From the NCBI RefSeq assembly GCF_002113375.1, contig NZ_NEHO01000001.1, positions 466,950 to 530,949 of the forward strand: 64,000 nucleotides of DNA, read 5' to 3'. The notes under the pieces were generated by a model that was not told the DNA's origin, ran no database searches, and saw only the letters and a program-made list of their open reading frames with translations. Position 1 is the stretch's first letter; every line of letters begins with the position of its first letter. This document shows positions 18,691-29,185 of this stretch, one piece after another. Source of the DNA: Pseudomonas sp. R37(2017). GTDB taxonomy: Bacteria > Pseudomonadota > Gammaproteobacteria > Pseudomonadales > Pseudomonadaceae. The position numbers were made by a program, and so were the translations under genes.

Positions 18691-21522
18691 TTAAACAGTA
18701 AAGGCGTCTTGCAGCAGTTTTTCCTGCTGCTCGGCGTGCATCGATGCGTAACCACATGCAGGTGCAGCAGAAGCCTCACGGCCCGCGTACTCGAGTACGA
18801 GAGACTTGTTGAGGTTTGCGATGCTGCGACGCAGGTGGTGCTGGCTGCAGTACCACGCACCCTGGTTCATCGGCTCTTCCTGGCACCAGACGGCATTTTT
18901 GGCGTTGGTGTAAGGAGCCAGGACTTCCTTCAAGTCGTCCTCAGGGAATGGGTACAGCTGCTCGATACGCACGATGGCAATATCGTCACGGCCTTCGGCA
19001 CGGCGTTTTTCCAGCAGGTCGTAGTAGACCTTGCCGCTACACAGAACAACGCGCTCGACCTTTTTCGGGTCCAGGGCATCGATTTCCGGGATAACGGTCT
19101 GGAACGAACCTTCGGCCAGGTCTTCCAGGGTCGAGATGGCCAGTTTGTGACGCAGCAGCGACTTCGGAGTCAGGACTACCAGAGGTTTGCGCAGCGGGCG
19201 AATCACCTGACGGCGCAGCAAGTGGTAGATCTGAGCCGGCGTGGTCGGCATGCACACCTGAATGTTGTGCTCGGCGCACAGCTGCAGGTAACGTTCCAGG
19301 CGAGCCGAGGAGTGCTCCGGCCCCTGACCTTCATAACCGTGCGGCAGCAACATGGTCAGACCGCACAGACGGCCCCACTTGTGCTCGCCACTGGTGATGA
19401 ACTGGTCGATCACGACCTGCGCACCGTTGGCAAAGTCACCGAACTGGGCTTCCCAGATCACCAGCGCGTTCGGCGTGGTGGTCGAGTAACCATATTCGAA
19501 TGCCAGTACGGCTTCTTCAGACAGGTACGAGTCGTACATTTCGAAACGCGGCTGACCGTCGTACAGGTTCTTCAGCGGTACATAGGTGCTGGCGTCTTTC
19601 TGGTTGTGCAGAACAGCGTGGCGGTGCGAGAACGTACCGCGGCCGATGTCCTGACCGGTCATGCGGATCGGGTGACCTTCGAACAGCAAAGTCGCGTAGG
19701 CCATGGTCTCGGCGAAACCCCAGTTGATCGGCAGGCCACCGGCTTGCATCTTCTGACGGTCTTCGTAGATCTTGGCAACCTGACGCTGAACAACGAGGCC
19801 TTCCGGAACTTCCAGCAGCTTGGCGGACAGCTCCTGCAAGGTTTTCAGATCAAAGCGAGTGTCGTGACGCGCGGTCCAGGCGTGGCCCAGATACGGACGC
19901 CAGTCCACGAACAACTCTTTGTTCGGTTCCTTGACCAGGCTTTTTACAACATGCAGGCCGTTGTCCAGCGCGTTGCGGTATTCGTCGACTTTCGCCTGAA
20001 CACGCTCTGCGTCCAGCACACCGCTCTGGGTCAGACGATCGGCATACAGCTCACGGGTGGTGCGCTGCTTGGTGATCTGCTGGTACATCAGAGGCTGGGT
20101 GCCGCTTGGCTCGTCGGCCTCGTTGTGGCCGCGACGACGGTAGCAGACCAGGTCGATCACCACGTCACGCTTGAACTGCATGCGGTAGTCGATGGCCAGC
20201 TGGGTCACGAACAATACGGCTTCCGGATCATCACCATTCACATGGAGGATCGGTGCCTGGATCATTTTCGCAACGTCGGTCGCATACTCGGTGGAACGCG
20301 AGTCCAGCGGGTTGCTGATGGTGAAGCCAACCTGGTTGTTGATCACGATGTGCACGGTACCGCCGGTTTTGAAACCGCGGGTCTGCGACATCTGGAAGGT
20401 TTCCATGACCACGCCCTGACCTGCGAAAGCAGCGTCACCGTGGATGGAGATCGGCAGAACCTTCTCGCCGGTAGGATCGTTACGACGGTCTTGACGGGCG
20501 CGAACCGAACCCTCGACCACCGGGGAAACGATTTCCAGGTGGGACGGGTTGAACGCCATGGCCAGGTGAACTTCACCGCCGGTGGTCATCACGTTGGACG
20601 AGAAGCCCTGGTGGTACTTGACGTCACCGGAACCCAGCTCGACCTTCTTCTTGCCTTCGAACTCGTCGAACAGCTCGCGCGGGTTCTTGCCGAAGGTGTT
20701 GACCAGCACGTTCAGACGGCCACGGTGGGCCATGCCGATGACGATTTCCTTGGCGCCGTAGGAACCGGAACGCTGGATCAACTCATCGAGCATCGGGATC
20801 AGGCTTTCACCGCCTTCCAGACCGAAACGCTTGGTACCCGGGTATTTGGTGCCCAGGTATTTTTCCAGGCCTTCACCGGCGGTCACGCGCTCGAGCAGGT
20901 GACTCTTGATGTCGGCGGAGTACGTCGGACGGCCACGCACGCTTTCCAGACGCTGCTGGAACCACTGGCGCTGCTCGGAATCGGTGATATGCGTGAATTC
21001 AGCGCCGATGGTGCGGCAATATGTCTGCTGCAACGCTTCGTGAATTTCGCGTAGGCTCGCTTCCTCTTTGCCGATGAACAGGTCGCCGGCACGGAAGGTC
21101 GTATCAAGATCGGCATTGGTCAAGCCGTAATGATTGATCGACAGGTCTGCAGGTGCAGGACGCTGCCACAGTCCCAGCGGGTCAAGCTGGGCTGCCTGGT
21201 GGCCACGCATACGGTAGGCCTGGATCAATCGCAGCACTTCAACTTGCTTCTTCTCGTGCTCACTGCTCACGCTGCCGGCGGAAACCGGTTGGGCGCGGCG
21301 CTGGTTCTTTGCCAGCAAGACGAAATGATCGCGAATTGTGGAGTGCGAAACATCGGTGGCAGAGTTGCCGTCGGCAGGCAACTTCTGGAAGTAGGTGCGC
21401 CACTCTTCTGGCACAGCGTTAGGGTCGTGCAGGTAGAGCTCATAAAGCTCTTCCACATAGGCAGCGTTACTACCGGAAAGGTAGGCGCTGTTCCACATGC
21501 GCTGCATCACGCTTTCTTGCAT
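18691..21522 (-). CDS. sucA: 2-Oxoglutarate dehydrogenase E1 component
   Basis: A 943-residue thiamine-diphosphate enzyme that decarboxylates 2-oxoglutarate and succinylates E2. The start MQESVMQRMWNSAYLSGSNAAYVEELYELY is conserved, and GMAHRGRLNVLVN, GDAAFAGQGVVMET and NNQVGFT mark the ThDP-binding domain. Length matches the family (about 940). A 5' leader of about 185 bp separates it from the sdhB terminator, so it may have its own promoter. Confidence 0.98.
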   Translation of the reverse strand: MQESVMQRMWNSAYLSGSNAAYVEELYELYLHDPNAVPEEWRTYFQKLPADGNSATDVSHSTIRDHFVLLAKNQRRAQPVSAGSVSSEHEKKQVEVLRLIQAYRMRGHQAAQLDPLGLWQRPAPADLSINHYGLTNADLDTTFRAGDLFIGKEEASLREIHEALQQTYCRTIGAEFTHITDSEQRQWFQQRLESVRGRPTYSADIKSHLLERVTAGEGLEKYLGTKYPGTKRFGLEGGESLIPMLDELIQRSGSYGAKEIVIGMAHRGRLNVLVNTFGKNPRELFDEFEGKKKVELGSGDVKYHQGFSSNVMTTGGEVHLAMAFNPSHLEIVSPVVEGSVRARQDRRNDPTGEKVLPISIHGDAAFAGQGVVMETFQMSQTRGFKTGGTVHIVINNQVGFTISNPLDSRSTEYATDVAKMIQAPILHVNGDDPEAVLFVTQLAIDYRMQFKRDVVIDLVCYRRRGHNEADEPSGTQPLMYQQITKQRTTRELYADRLTQSGVLDAERVQAKVDEYRNALDNGLHVVKSLVKEPNKELFVDWRPYLGHAWTARHDTRFDLKTLQELSAKLLEVPEGLVVQRQVAKIYEDRQKMQAGGLPINWGFAETMAYATLLFEGHPIRMTGQDIGRGTFSHRHAVLHNQKDASTYVPLKNLYDGQPRFEMYDSYLSEEAVLAFEYGYSTTTPNALVIWEAQFGDFANGAQVVIDQFITSGEHKWGRLCGLTMLLPHGYEGQGPEHSSARLERYLQLCAEHNIQVCMPTTPAQIYHLLRRQVIRPLRKPLVVLTPKSLLRHKLAISTLEDLAEGSFQTVIPEIDALDPKKVERVVLCSGKVYYDLLEKRRAEGRDDIAIVRIEQLYPFPEDDLKEVLAPYTNAKNAVWCQEEPMNQGAWYCSQHHLRRSIANLNKSLVLEYAGREASAAPACGYASMHAEQQEKLLQDAFTV

Positions 21523-21707
21523 GCTTGGTCACCCTCGGTTAGGGGAACACCATCGGTGTCGACACCGAGCAAACTTGCAGAAGTCCGAATGCAGCGACCA
21601 AAACAAGCCACTAGGATCACACTGATAGTCCGGGTACCAGCCCGGATGCCCCTGCTTGTCTCATTTCTTCAAAATAAGAGCCGCAGCCTTTTGGGCTGCT
21701 GCTCAGG
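21523..21707 (-). promoter_or_regulatory. sucA leader region
   Basis: Contains a perfect 14-bp palindrome CGGTGTCGACACCG at 21554-21567, just before the sucA start, and a GCAGCC-TTTTG-GGCTGC hairpin at 21683-21699. A near-palindrome CCGGGCTGGTACCCGG lies between them. I could not assign -35/-10 boxes, but the terminator upstream implies a sucA promoter here. Confidence 0.4.
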
Positions 21708-21743
21708 TTAAAACTACGGCGCCGGTTGAAGCCTGCGCCGTAG
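21708..21743 (-). terminator. Terminator of the sdhCDAB transcript
   Basis: CTACGGCGC (21743-21735 on the minus strand) and GCGCCGTAG form a perfect 9-bp stem with a 12-nt loop, followed by TTTTAA. It lies 40 bp after the sdhB stop and separates the sdh from the suc genes. The T-run is short, so partial readthrough into sucA is likely. Confidence 0.75.
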
Positions 21744-21783
21744 CCTCTACGGGTACAGCGGTACTACGTTTACAACAGCTGAA

Positions 21784-22488
21784 TCACACGCCGCTGGAGA
21801 GCAGCATGTTACGGATGTGACCGATGGCCTTAGTCGGGTTCAGGCCTTTCGGACATACGTTGACGCAGTTCATGATCCCGCGGCAGCGGAATACGCTGAA
21901 CGGGTCATCCAGCGAAGCCAGACGCTCGGTGGTCTTGGTGTCACGGCTGTCTGCCAGGAAGCGGTACGCTTGCAGCAGGGCAGCTGGACCCAGGAACTTG
22001 TCCGGGTTCCACCAGAAGGACGGGCAGGAGGTCGAGCAGCAGGCGCACAGGATGCACTCGTACAGACCGTCCAGCTTTTCACGCTCTTCAGGGGACTGCA
22101 GACGCTCGATGGCTGGAGCCGGCGTGTCGTTCTGCAGGAATGGCTTAACCTTCTCGTATTGCTTGTAGAAGATGCTCATATCGACGACCAGGTCACGGAT
22201 AACCGGCAAACCTGGCAGAGGACGAACGATCAACTTGTTACCTTTTACAACAGCAGACAGCGGCGTGATGCACGCCAGGCCGTTCTTGCCGTTGATATTC
22301 ATGCCATCGGAGCCGCAAACGCCTTCACGGCAGGAACGACGATAGGAGAAACCCTCGTCCTGCTCTTTGATCAGCGCGAGCACGTCCAGCACCATCAGGT
22401 CCTTACCACCGGTATCGACCTGGAATTCCTGCATGAACGGCGCAGCGTCCACATCAGGGTTGTAGCGATAAACACTGACTTGCAACAT
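21784..22488 (-). CDS. sdhB: Succinate dehydrogenase iron-sulfur subunit
   Basis: The 234-residue subunit carrying three Fe-S clusters that pass electrons from SdhA to quinone. [2Fe-2S] ligands are in SCREGVCGSDG with a downstream Cys in NGLAC; [4Fe-4S] ligands are in CILCACCSTSCPS; [3Fe-4S] ligands are in CRGIMNCVNVCPKGLNP. The start MLQVSVYRYNP is standard in Pseudomonas; a GTG three codons upstream is an alternative. It lies 11 bp after sdhA. Confidence 0.98.
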   Translation of the reverse strand: MLQVSVYRYNPDVDAAPFMQEFQVDTGGKDLMVLDVLALIKEQDEGFSYRRSCREGVCGSDGMNINGKNGLACITPLSAVVKGNKLIVRPLPGLPVIRDLVVDMSIFYKQYEKVKPFLQNDTPAPAIERLQSPEEREKLDGLYECILCACCSTSCPSFWWNPDKFLGPAALLQAYRFLADSRDTKTTERLASLDDPFSVFRCRGIMNCVNVCPKGLNPTKAIGHIRNMLLSSGV

Positions 22489-22499
22489 GGCGGTCACCC

Positions 22500-24272
22500 T
22501 TAATAAGTCCGGACTTTAGGTTCGAAAGTCGGAACAGTCTTCGGCGAGAAGTTCACGGCACGCTTGGCAACGCGTTTCTCACCCGGGAAGTACAGGGTGT
22601 GGCACAGCCAGTTTTCGTCGTCACGGTCTTCGAAGTCTTCACGGGCGTGAGCACCGCGGGACTCTTTACGCACTTCAGCGGCGATGGCGGTAGCTTCAGC
22701 CACTTCCAGCAGGTTTTGCAGCTCCAGAGCTTCGATACGCGCAGTGTTGAACGCCTGCGACTTATCGTTGATCTTGACGTTGGCGATGCGCTTGCGCAGC
22801 TCGGCCAGTTGAGCAATACCCTTCTGCATGTATTCGCCGGTACGGAATACACCGAAGTAGTTCTGCATGCAGCTTTGCAGCTCGCGACGCAGAGTTGCCA
22901 CGTCTTCGCCATCGGTACGGCCGTTCAGGGCCGACAGACGCGCCAGAGCGGCATTGATGTTGGCTTCGGTGGCGTCGTCGTACTCGATACCGTCGGTCAG
23001 CGCCTTTTCCAGGTGCAGGCCGGCGGCACGACCGAATACCACCAGGTCGAGCAGCGAGTTGCCGCCCAGACGGTTGGCACCGTGGACCGATACGCAAGCC
23101 ACTTCGCCTACAGCGAACAGGCCCGGAATGATGGTGTCGACGCCTTCGGCGTTCTGGGTGATCGCCTGGCCGTGAATGTTGGTGGCAACGCCGCCCATCA
23201 TATAGTGGCAAGTCGGAACGACCGGAACCGGAGCGACCACCGGGTCAACGTGAGCAAACGTCTTCGACAGTTCGCAGATACCTGGCAGACGGCTGTGCAG
23301 CACTTCCTCGCCCAGGTGGTCGAGCTTGAGCATTACGTGGTCGCCATTCGGACCGCAACCGTTGCCGGCGATGATTTCCTTGACCATCGAGCGGGCAACC
23401 ACGTCACGACCGGCGAGGTCCTTGGCGTTCGGAGCATAACGCTCCATGAAACGCTCGCCGTGCTTGTTGATCAGGTAACCACCTTCACCACGGCAACCTT
23501 CGGTCACCAGTACACCGGCGCCGGCGATGCCGGTCGGGTGGAACTGCCACATCTCGATGTCTTGTACCGGTACGCCTGCACGCAGAGCCATGCCGACGCC
23601 GTCACCGGTGTTGATCAGGGCGTTGGTGGTCGAAGCGTAGATACGGCCTGCACCGCCGGTCGCCAATACGGTGGCTTTCGCGCGGATGTAGGTGGTTTCG
23701 CCGGTTTCGATGCAAATGGCGATAACACCGACGAAGTCGCCTGCGTCGTTCTTCACCAGATCGACAGCGTAGTACTCGTTCAGGAACGTGGTACCGGCTT
23801 TCAGGTTGCCCTGATAAAGGGTGTGCAGCAGTGCGTGACCGGTACGGTCGGAAGCAGCGCAGGTACGCGCAGCCTGACCGCCTTTACCGTAGTCCTTGGA
23901 CTGACCGCCGAACGGACGCTGGTAGATGCGGCCGGTCTCGGTACGGGAGAACGGCAGACCCATGTGGTCCAGTTCGAAAACGGCGGCCGGGCCTTCCTGA
24001 CACATGTATTCGATAGCGTCCTGGTCACCGATGTAGTCGGAACCCTTGACGGTATCGTACATGTGCCAGCGCCAGTCATCGTTCGGGTCAGCGGACGCGA
24101 TTGCGCAAGTGATGCCGCCCTGGGCGGATACAGTGTGCGAACGGGTCGGGAACACCTTGGTGATCACGGCAGTCTTGTGACCGCCCTGTGCCAGCTGCAG
24201 CGCTGCGCGCATGCCGGCACCGCCACCACCAATAATGATGGCGTCGAAAGAAATCGTTGGAATGTTAGCCAT
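22500..24272 (-). CDS. sdhA: Succinate dehydrogenase flavoprotein subunit
   Basis: A 590-residue flavoprotein that oxidises succinate to fumarate at the cytoplasmic face of the inner membrane. The dinucleotide motif is [17 protein letters not shown] (12-28), and the histidine covalently bound to FAD is His46 in [29 protein letters not shown] and the C-terminal Arg-rich region ([12 protein letters not shown]) hold the substrate site. It starts 3 bp after the sdhD stop. Confidence 0.98.
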   Translation of the reverse strand: MANIPTISFDAIIIGGGGAGMRAALQLAQGGHKTAVITKVFPTRSHTVSAQGGITCAIASADPNDDWRWHMYDTVKGSDYIGDQDAIEYMCQEGPAAVFELDHMGLPFSRTETGRIYQRPFGGQSKDYGKGGQAARTCAASDRTGHALLHTLYQGNLKAGTTFLNEYYAVDLVKNDAGDFVGVIAICIETGETTYIRAKATVLATGGAGRIYASTTNALINTGDGVGMALRAGVPVQDIEMWQFHPTGIAGAGVLVTEGCRGEGGYLINKHGERFMERYAPNAKDLAGRDVVARSMVKEIIAGNGCGPNGDHVMLKLDHLGEEVLHSRLPGICELSKTFAHVDPVVAPVPVVPTCHYMMGGVATNIHGQAITQNAEGVDTIIPGLFAVGEVACVSVHGANRLGGNSLLDLVVFGRAAGLHLEKALTDGIEYDDATEANINAALARLSALNGRTDGEDVATLRRELQSCMQNYFGVFRTGEYMQKGIAQLAELRKRIANVKINDKSQAFNTARIEALELQNLLEVAEATAIAAEVRKESRGAHAREDFEDRDDENWLCHTLYFPGEKRVAKRAVNFSPKTVPTFEPKVRTY

Positions 24273-24275
24273 GAC

Positions 24276-24644
24276 TCAGATACCCCAGAGAATCTGCACG
24301 CCCCAGACGAAGTAAGCGAACATCGCAACGCCGCAGACTGCCTGGAAGAGGAAACGTATAGCGGTCGCGGACTTGCCGAACGCCATTGGCGTCAGGTAGT
24401 CGGTCGCGATGGTCCACATGCCGACCCAGGCGTGAGCGCCGAGAGCAACAAGGGCCAGGAGGCTGAAGATACGCATTCCGTTGTGGGCGAACAGTTCATG
24501 CCACTGGGCGTACTCGAGGCCAGGGTTGGCCACGATGTATCCGATCAGGAAGATGAAGTAAGCCGCGAGAACGACCGCAGACACACGTTGCGCCATCCAG
24601 TCATAGAGGCCCGAACGCGAGAGGTTCGTGACGTTAGTTACCAT
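24276..24644 (-). CDS. sdhD: Succinate dehydrogenase membrane anchor subunit SdhD
   Basis: A 122-residue membrane anchor with three transmembrane segments (about residues 24-42, 57-77 and 96-118). With SdhC it forms the heme b and ubiquinone site. GAHAWVGMWTIATDYLTP contains the conserved His and the Asp-Tyr quinone-site pair. The ATG overlaps sdhC by 7 bp. A longer upstream open frame was rejected because it is sdhC in another frame. Confidence 0.95.
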   Translation of the reverse strand: MVTNVTNLSRSGLYDWMAQRVSAVVLAAYFIFLIGYIVANPGLEYAQWHELFAHNGMRIFSLLALVALGAHAWVGMWTIATDYLTPMAFGKSATAIRFLFQAVCGVAMFAYFVWGVQILWGI

Positions 24645-25012
24645 ATCCAAACTCCTGCCAGAACGATTACCGCCACGGAAACGGCGATAACGATTTTCGA
24701 GCCCAGCTTGCCGCCTTCCAGCGTCTCGCCGATGCCCATGTCCATGATCAAATGGCGCACACCGGCTACCAGGTGATACAGCAGAGCGGACAGGATGCCC
24801 CATGTCACTAGCTTGGCTAGCGGACTGGTCAGACACGCTTTCACCTGACCGAAGCCTTCCTCGGAGCTCAGCGACTTGTCCAATGCGTAAAGCATGATGG
24901 CAAGGCACACGAAGAGGATGACACCGGAAATTCGGTGAAGGATGGACGTGTAAGCAGTGACTGGGAGTTTGATGGTCCTTAGGTCTAGGTTTACAGGTCG
25001 TTGGCTTTTCAC
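24638..25012 (-). CDS. sdhC: Succinate dehydrogenase cytochrome b556 subunit SdhC
   Basis: A 124-residue membrane anchor. The start is taken as GTG in KSQRPVNLDLRTIKLPV, matching the usual N-terminus of Pseudomonas SdhC; no good Shine-Dalgarno sequence precedes it, and an in-frame ATG 11 codons upstream exists. SILHRISGVILF contains conserved quinone-site residues and HLVAGVRHLIMDMG the heme-ligand histidine. First gene of sdhCDAB, with a near-consensus promoter 136 bp upstream. Confidence 0.94.
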   Translation of the reverse strand: MKSQRPVNLDLRTIKLPVTAYTSILHRISGVILFVCLAIMLYALDKSLSSEEGFGQVKACLTSPLAKLVTWGILSALLYHLVAGVRHLIMDMGIGETLEGGKLGSKIVIAVSVAVIVLAGVWIW

Positions 25013-25147
25013 GGCTTTTTTTTCACACTGAAGAGCCCCTAACAATCAGGGCAAAGTTGTTGGGGAGTGCACTGGTCAGGTAACCACCACCCAGGGATGC
25101 GACCCCCAATGAAAGCAAGCCCAAAAGCCCTTGGCGGTCGGTGGCCG

Positions 25148-25176
25148 AGTATAGACAGTTAGGCTACTAATGACAA
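25148..25176 (-). promoter_or_regulatory. Sigma-70 promoter of sdhCDAB
   Basis: On the minus strand TTGTCA (25176-25171), a 17-bp spacer and TATACT (25153-25148). Both boxes are near consensus. The predicted 5' leader is about 130 nt. Confidence 0.75.
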
Positions 25177-25290
25177 CGCAAACACCTAACCCAAACAGCG
25201 GATTGCACAACTGGCATAAAAGGCGTAAATGGCAGCCAATTTCGAGAAAAAAGTCCGGTTAAAGCCTTCTGGAGCAAGACTTTAGGCAAA

Positions 25291-25318
25291 TTGACATTCG
25301 AATTTATCTCACTATAGT
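25291..25318 (+). promoter_or_regulatory. Sigma-70 promoter of gltA
   Basis: TTGACA (25291-25296), a 16-bp spacer and TATAGT (25313-25318). It lies about 52 bp before the gltA ATG and is divergent from the sdh promoter 115 bp away. The remainder of the 364-bp sdhC-gltA spacer shows no ORF. Confidence 0.78.
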
Positions 25319-25376
25319 GGTGCGGGCCCTGCGTGGGGGGTCTGTCTGATGATTTCAAGCATAAATAGGAGGCCAC

Positions 25377-26666
25377 ATGGCTGACAAAAAAGCGCAGTTG
25401 ATCATCGAGGGCGCTGCCCCCGTCGAGCTGCCCATTTTAACCGGCACCGTTGGTCCCGATGTTATCGATGTTCGAGGCCTGACGGCCACGGGCCGTTTCA
25501 CCTTCGACCCAGGCTTCATGTCGACCGCTTCGTGCGAGTCGAAGATCACCTATATCGACGGCGACAACGGCATTCTGCTGCACCGCGGCTACCCGATCGA
25601 ACAACTGGCTGAAAAGTCGGACTACCTGGAAACCTGCTATCTGCTGCTCAATGGCGAACTGCCGACCGCAGAACAGAAGGCCCAGTTCGTCGGCACCGTG
25701 AAGAACCACACCATGGTTCACGAGCAGTTGAAGAGCTTCTTCAACGGCTTCCGTCGCGACGCTCACCCGATGGCCGTCATGTGCGGCGTAGTCGGCGCCC
25801 TTTCGGCGTTCTACCACGACTCCCTGGACATCAATAACCCGCAGCACCGTGAAATTTCCGCGGTCCGCCTGGTGGCCAAGATGCCAACCCTGGCAGCGAT
25901 GGTTTACAAGTACTCCATGGGGCAACCCATGATGTACCCGCGCAACGACCTGTCGTATGCGGAAAACTTCCTGCACATGATGTTCAACACCCCGTGCGAG
26001 ATCAAACCGATCAGCCCGGTACTCGCCAAGGCCATGGACCGGATCTTCATCCTCCACGCCGACCACGAGCAGAACGCTTCGACCTCCACCGTACGCCTGG
26101 CCGGCTCTTCGGGTGCCAACCCGTTCGCCTGTATCGCTGCCGGTATCGCTGCACTGTGGGGCCCTGCCCACGGCGGCGCCAACGAAGCCGTTCTGACCAT
26201 GCTCGATGAAATCGGCGATGTTTCGAACATCGACAAGTTCATCGCCAAGGCCAAGGACAAGAACGATCCGTTCAAACTGATGGGCTTCGGTCACCGCGTC
26301 TACAAAAACCGCGACCCACGCGCCACGGTAATGAAGCAGACCTGCGACGAAGTGTTGAAGGAACTGGGCATCAACAACGATCCGCAACTCGAACTGGCCA
26401 TGCGCCTGGAAGAGATCGCCCTGACCGACCCGTACTTCATCGAACGCTCGCTGTACCCGAACGTCGACTTCTACTCGGGGATCATCCTCAAGGCGATCGG
26501 CATTCCAACCAGCATGTTCACCGTGATCTTCGCCCTGGCACGTACTGTCGGCTGGATCTCCCACTGGAAAGAGATGCTCTCCAGCCCGTACAAGATTGGC
26601 CGCCCGCGCCAGCTGTACACCGGTTACGAGTCGCGTGACATCACCAAGCTGGAAGACCGCAAGTAA
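25377..26666 (+). CDS. gltA: Citrate synthase (type II, hexameric)
   Basis: A 429-residue enzyme that condenses acetyl-CoA and oxaloacetate. The catalytic residues are His265 ([10 protein letters not shown]), His306 ([12 protein letters not shown]) and Asp364 (PNVDFYSG), at positions nearly identical to E. coli GltA. Length and N-terminal domain fit the NADH-sensitive hexameric type. A strong AGGAGG precedes the ATG. It is transcribed away from sdhCDAB and ends at its own terminator. Confidence 0.98.
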   Translation: MADKKAQLIIEGAAPVELPILTGTVGPDVIDVRGLTATGRFTFDPGFMSTASCESKITYIDGDNGILLHRGYPIEQLAEKSDYLETCYLLLNGELPTAEQKAQFVGTVKNHTMVHEQLKSFFNGFRRDAHPMAVMCGVVGALSAFYHDSLDINNPQHREISAVRLVAKMPTLAAMVYKYSMGQPMMYPRNDLSYAENFLHMMFNTPCEIKPISPVLAKAMDRIFILHADHEQNASTSTVRLAGSSGANPFACIAAGIAALWGPAHGGANEAVLTMLDEIGDVSNIDKFIAKAKDKNDPFKLMGFGHRVYKNRDPRATVMKQTCDEVLKELGINNDPQLELAMRLEEIALTDPYFIERSLYPNVDFYSGIILKAIGIPTSMFTVIFALARTVGWISHWKEMLSSPYKIGRPRQLYTGYESRDITKLEDRK

Positions 26667-26701
26667 GATTCGTCTTGCTGTAGCCTGTTGAGCTGTACCG
26701 G

Positions 26702-26735
26702 AAACGGCCTCTATTTCAATAGAGGCCGTTTTTGT
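26702..26735 (+). terminator. Terminator of gltA
   Basis: AAACGGCCTCTAT-TTCA-ATAGAGGCCGTTTTTG: a long perfect stem with a U-run, 36 bp after the stop. Confidence 0.93.
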
Positions 26736-26763
26736 TTGTGGCGGATGGCGCCCCCACCCTGCC

Positions 26764-26878
26764 CTGCAGGAGCGAGCATGCTCGCGATGGTCGTCAACGA
26801 TAACGCTGGCAACCTGACGCCCCGCGGTGCCCTGTCGTACATCGTCGGAACGCCGCCCGGAGCATGCTCGCTCCTGCA
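26764..26878. repeat. REPIN with conserved 40-bp spacer motif
   Basis: CTGCAGGAGCGAGCATGCTCGCGATGG at the left and GGAGCATGCTCGCTCCTGCA at the right, with a spacer containing TCGTCAACGATAACGCTGG followed by CCTGACGCCCCGCGGTGC. The same spacer recurs in the REPINs at 46885-46985 and 62345-62458. It lies between the convergent gltA and actP terminators. Confidence 0.88.
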
Positions 26879-26907
26879 AATCACGATTCAGTTCGATAAC
26901 CGCCCAA

Positions 26908-26946
26908 TAAAAAATGCCCCGATCTCTCGACCAGGGCATCTTTTTA
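26908..26946 (-). terminator. Terminator of the DUF485-actP transcript
   Basis: On the minus strand GATGCCCTGGTCGA-GAGA-TCGGGGCATTTTTTAT: an imperfect stem with a U-run, 30 bp after the actP stop. Confidence 0.85.
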
Positions 26947-26976
26947 ATCGCTGCTATTTATATAAAGTAGCAAACC

Positions 26977-28635
26977 TTAGTGCGAAACCGCCCCGCTCGC
27001 CCCCAACCCAGTCTGCGAACGAACAAACTGCGGGAAGAACAGCGCCCGCTCATTGTCAGCCGCGGTGGACTTGTCGGTAATCGAGAAGAACCAGATCCCG
27101 ATAAAGGAAATCATCATCGAGAACAGCGCCGGGTACTCATACGGGAAGATGGCCTTTTCGTGATGCAGGATCTGCACCCAGATGGTTGGACCCAGGATCA
27201 TCAGGCCCACGGCACTGACCAGCCCCATCCAGCCACCGATCATCGCACCGCGAGTGGTCAGCTTTTTCCAGTACATGGAAAGCAGCAGCACCGGGAAGTT
27301 GCAGCTCGCCGCTATGGAGAACGCCAGGCCCACCATGAACGCAATGTTCTGGCTCTCGAACAGGATGCCCAGACCAATTGCCAGCACCGCCAGGGCGATA
27401 GTGGTTATTTTCGAGACGCGGATCTCGTCCTTCTCGTTGGCCTTGCCCTTCTTGATCACGCTGGCGTACAGATCGTGGGACACCGCCGAAGCACCGGCCA
27501 GGGTCAGGCCGGCAACCACTGCCAGAATGGTCGCGAATGCCACCGCCGAGATGAAGCCCAGGAAGATACTGCCACCCACCGCGTTGGCCAGGTGCACCGC
27601 CGCCATGTTGTTACCGCCCAACAGTGCACCAGCTGCATCCTTGAACGCAGGGTTGGTGCTGACCAGCAGGATCGCGCCGAAACCGATGATGAAGGTCAGG
27701 ATGTAGAAGTAACCAATGAAGCCGGTTGCGTACAGCACGCTCTTGCGGGCTTCCTTTGCGTCACTCACGGTGAAGAAGCGCATCAGGATGTGCGGCAGAC
27801 CCGCGGTACCGAACATCAACGCCAGGCCGAGGGAGAACGCCGAGATCGGATCTTTCACCAGGCCGCCCGGGCTCATGATCGCCTCAGCTTTCGGGTGGAC
27901 CTTGATCGCCTCGGAGAACAGCATGTTGAAGTCGAAATTGACGTGCTTCATCACCATCAGTGCCATGAAGGAAGCACCGGACAGCAGCAGGACCGCCTTG
28001 ATGATCTGCACCCAGGTGGTCGCCAGCATGCCGCCGAACAACACGTACAGGCACATCAGGATACCGACCAGGATCACCGCAACGTGGTAATCGAGACCGA
28101 ACAGCAACTGGATCAGCTTGCCGGCACCGACCATTTGAGCGATCAGGTAGAACGCCACCACCACCAGTGAACCGCAGGCGGACAGCGAGCGGATCTGGGT
28201 TTGCCCAAGGCGATAGGACGCCACGTCGGCAAAGGTGTATTTACCCAGGTTACGCAGGCGCTCGGCGATCAGGAACAGAATGATCGGCCAGCCCACCAGG
28301 AAGCCGATCGAATAGATCAAGCCGTCATAGCCGGAAGTGAACACCAGCGCGGAAATACCCAGGAAGGACGCTGCCGACATGTAGTCACCGGCAATCGCCA
28401 GACCGTTCTGGAAACCGGTGATCTTGCCGCCAGCGGCGTAGTAGTCGGCCGCCGAATTGTTACGCTTGGAAGCCCAGTAGGTGATGCACAGGGTGGCACC
28501 GACGAAGGCGATAAACATCACGATCGCCGAGACGTTGAGCGGTTGTTTCTGCACGGCTCCAGTCAGGGCTTCAGCCGCCCAGGCGCCAGGTGCGAATGCT
28601 GCGATGCTCAAAAGAGCCATTAGACGGCGGATCAT
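26977..28635 (-). CDS. actP: Cation/acetate symporter ActP
   Basis: A 552-residue inner-membrane sodium:solute symporter (SSS family). A signal-like first segment ([23 protein letters not shown]) is followed by about 13 membrane helices. [33 protein letters not shown] is the classical SSS motif region of acetate permeases. Its ATG overlaps the stop of the DUF485 gene by 4 bp, the usual yjcH-actP pair of enterics and pseudomonads. It supplies acetate to the TCA genes nearby. Confidence 0.95.
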   Translation of the reverse strand: MIRRLMALLSIAAFAPGAWAAEALTGAVQKQPLNVSAIVMFIAFVGATLCITYWASKRNNSAADYYAAGGKITGFQNGLAIAGDYMSAASFLGISALVFTSGYDGLIYSIGFLVGWPIILFLIAERLRNLGKYTFADVASYRLGQTQIRSLSACGSLVVVAFYLIAQMVGAGKLIQLLFGLDYHVAVILVGILMCLYVLFGGMLATTWVQIIKAVLLLSGASFMALMVMKHVNFDFNMLFSEAIKVHPKAEAIMSPGGLVKDPISAFSLGLALMFGTAGLPHILMRFFTVSDAKEARKSVLYATGFIGYFYILTFIIGFGAILLVSTNPAFKDAAGALLGGNNMAAVHLANAVGGSIFLGFISAVAFATILAVVAGLTLAGASAVSHDLYASVIKKGKANEKDEIRVSKITTIALAVLAIGLGILFESQNIAFMVGLAFSIAASCNFPVLLLSMYWKKLTTRGAMIGGWMGLVSAVGLMILGPTIWVQILHHEKAIFPYEYPALFSMMISFIGIWFFSITDKSTAADNERALFFPQFVRSQTGLGASGAVSH

Positions 28636-28943
28636 TGCTGAGCCTCCTTGAGAATCGCATTGTTCAGGTCGTCGAATTCGCCGTTGGCGCGGCGCACGTA
28701 GATACCGGTCAGGACGAAGGCCGAAACAATCAGCCCGACACCGATCGGAATACCCCAGGTAATCGAGGATTCAGGGCTGATTTTCGCCCCCAGCACCTGC
28801 GGCCCGTACGCAATCAGAAGGATGAATCCGGAGTAAAGCCCTAGCATGATCGCCGAAAGAACCCAGGCGAATCGCTCCCTCTTGCTAACCAGCTCCTTGA
28901 AGCGCGGGCTGTTTTGAATCGAGAGGTAAATGCTGTCGTTCAT
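28632..28943 (-). CDS. DUF485 domain membrane protein (YjcH-like)
   Basis: A 103-residue inner-membrane protein with two helices (about residues 27-49 and 61-84) and the DUF485 motif [14 protein letters not shown]. It is the constant partner of ActP and is translationally coupled to it (ATGA). It may help insert or regulate the permease; the role is not established. Confidence 0.92.
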   Translation of the reverse strand: MNDSIYLSIQNSPRFKELVSKRERFAWVLSAIMLGLYSGFILLIAYGPQVLGAKISPESSITWGIPIGVGLIVSAFVLTGIYVRRANGEFDDLNNAILKEAQQ

Positions 28944-29073
28944 TGTTTTTATCCTCGCAGCACAGATTTAGTTGGAACGGTATCCACTCTATGCGGCTGC
29001 GGGGCAGGTTCCAGACGACCTTAGTCTTAGAACCATATGACGATTTCGCCAATTATCAGCATGCACTGAACAA

Positions 29074-29164
29074 CTGTGGGAGCGAGCCTGCTCGCGAAAG
29101 CGTCCGATCAGTCGACAGCTCAGTCAACCGACAGAACGTTTCGCGAGCAGGCTCGCTCCCACAG
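29074..29164. repeat. REPIN (inverted pair of REP sequences)
   Basis: CTGTGGGAGCGAGCCTGCTCGCGAAAG and an inverted copy, 38 bp apart, just beyond the 3' end of the glycine-betaine-type binding protein gene. The remainder of the 28944-29185 spacer shows nothing else. Confidence 0.9.
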
Positions 29165-29185
29165 GGTCAAGCGTACTCTTTGCTG

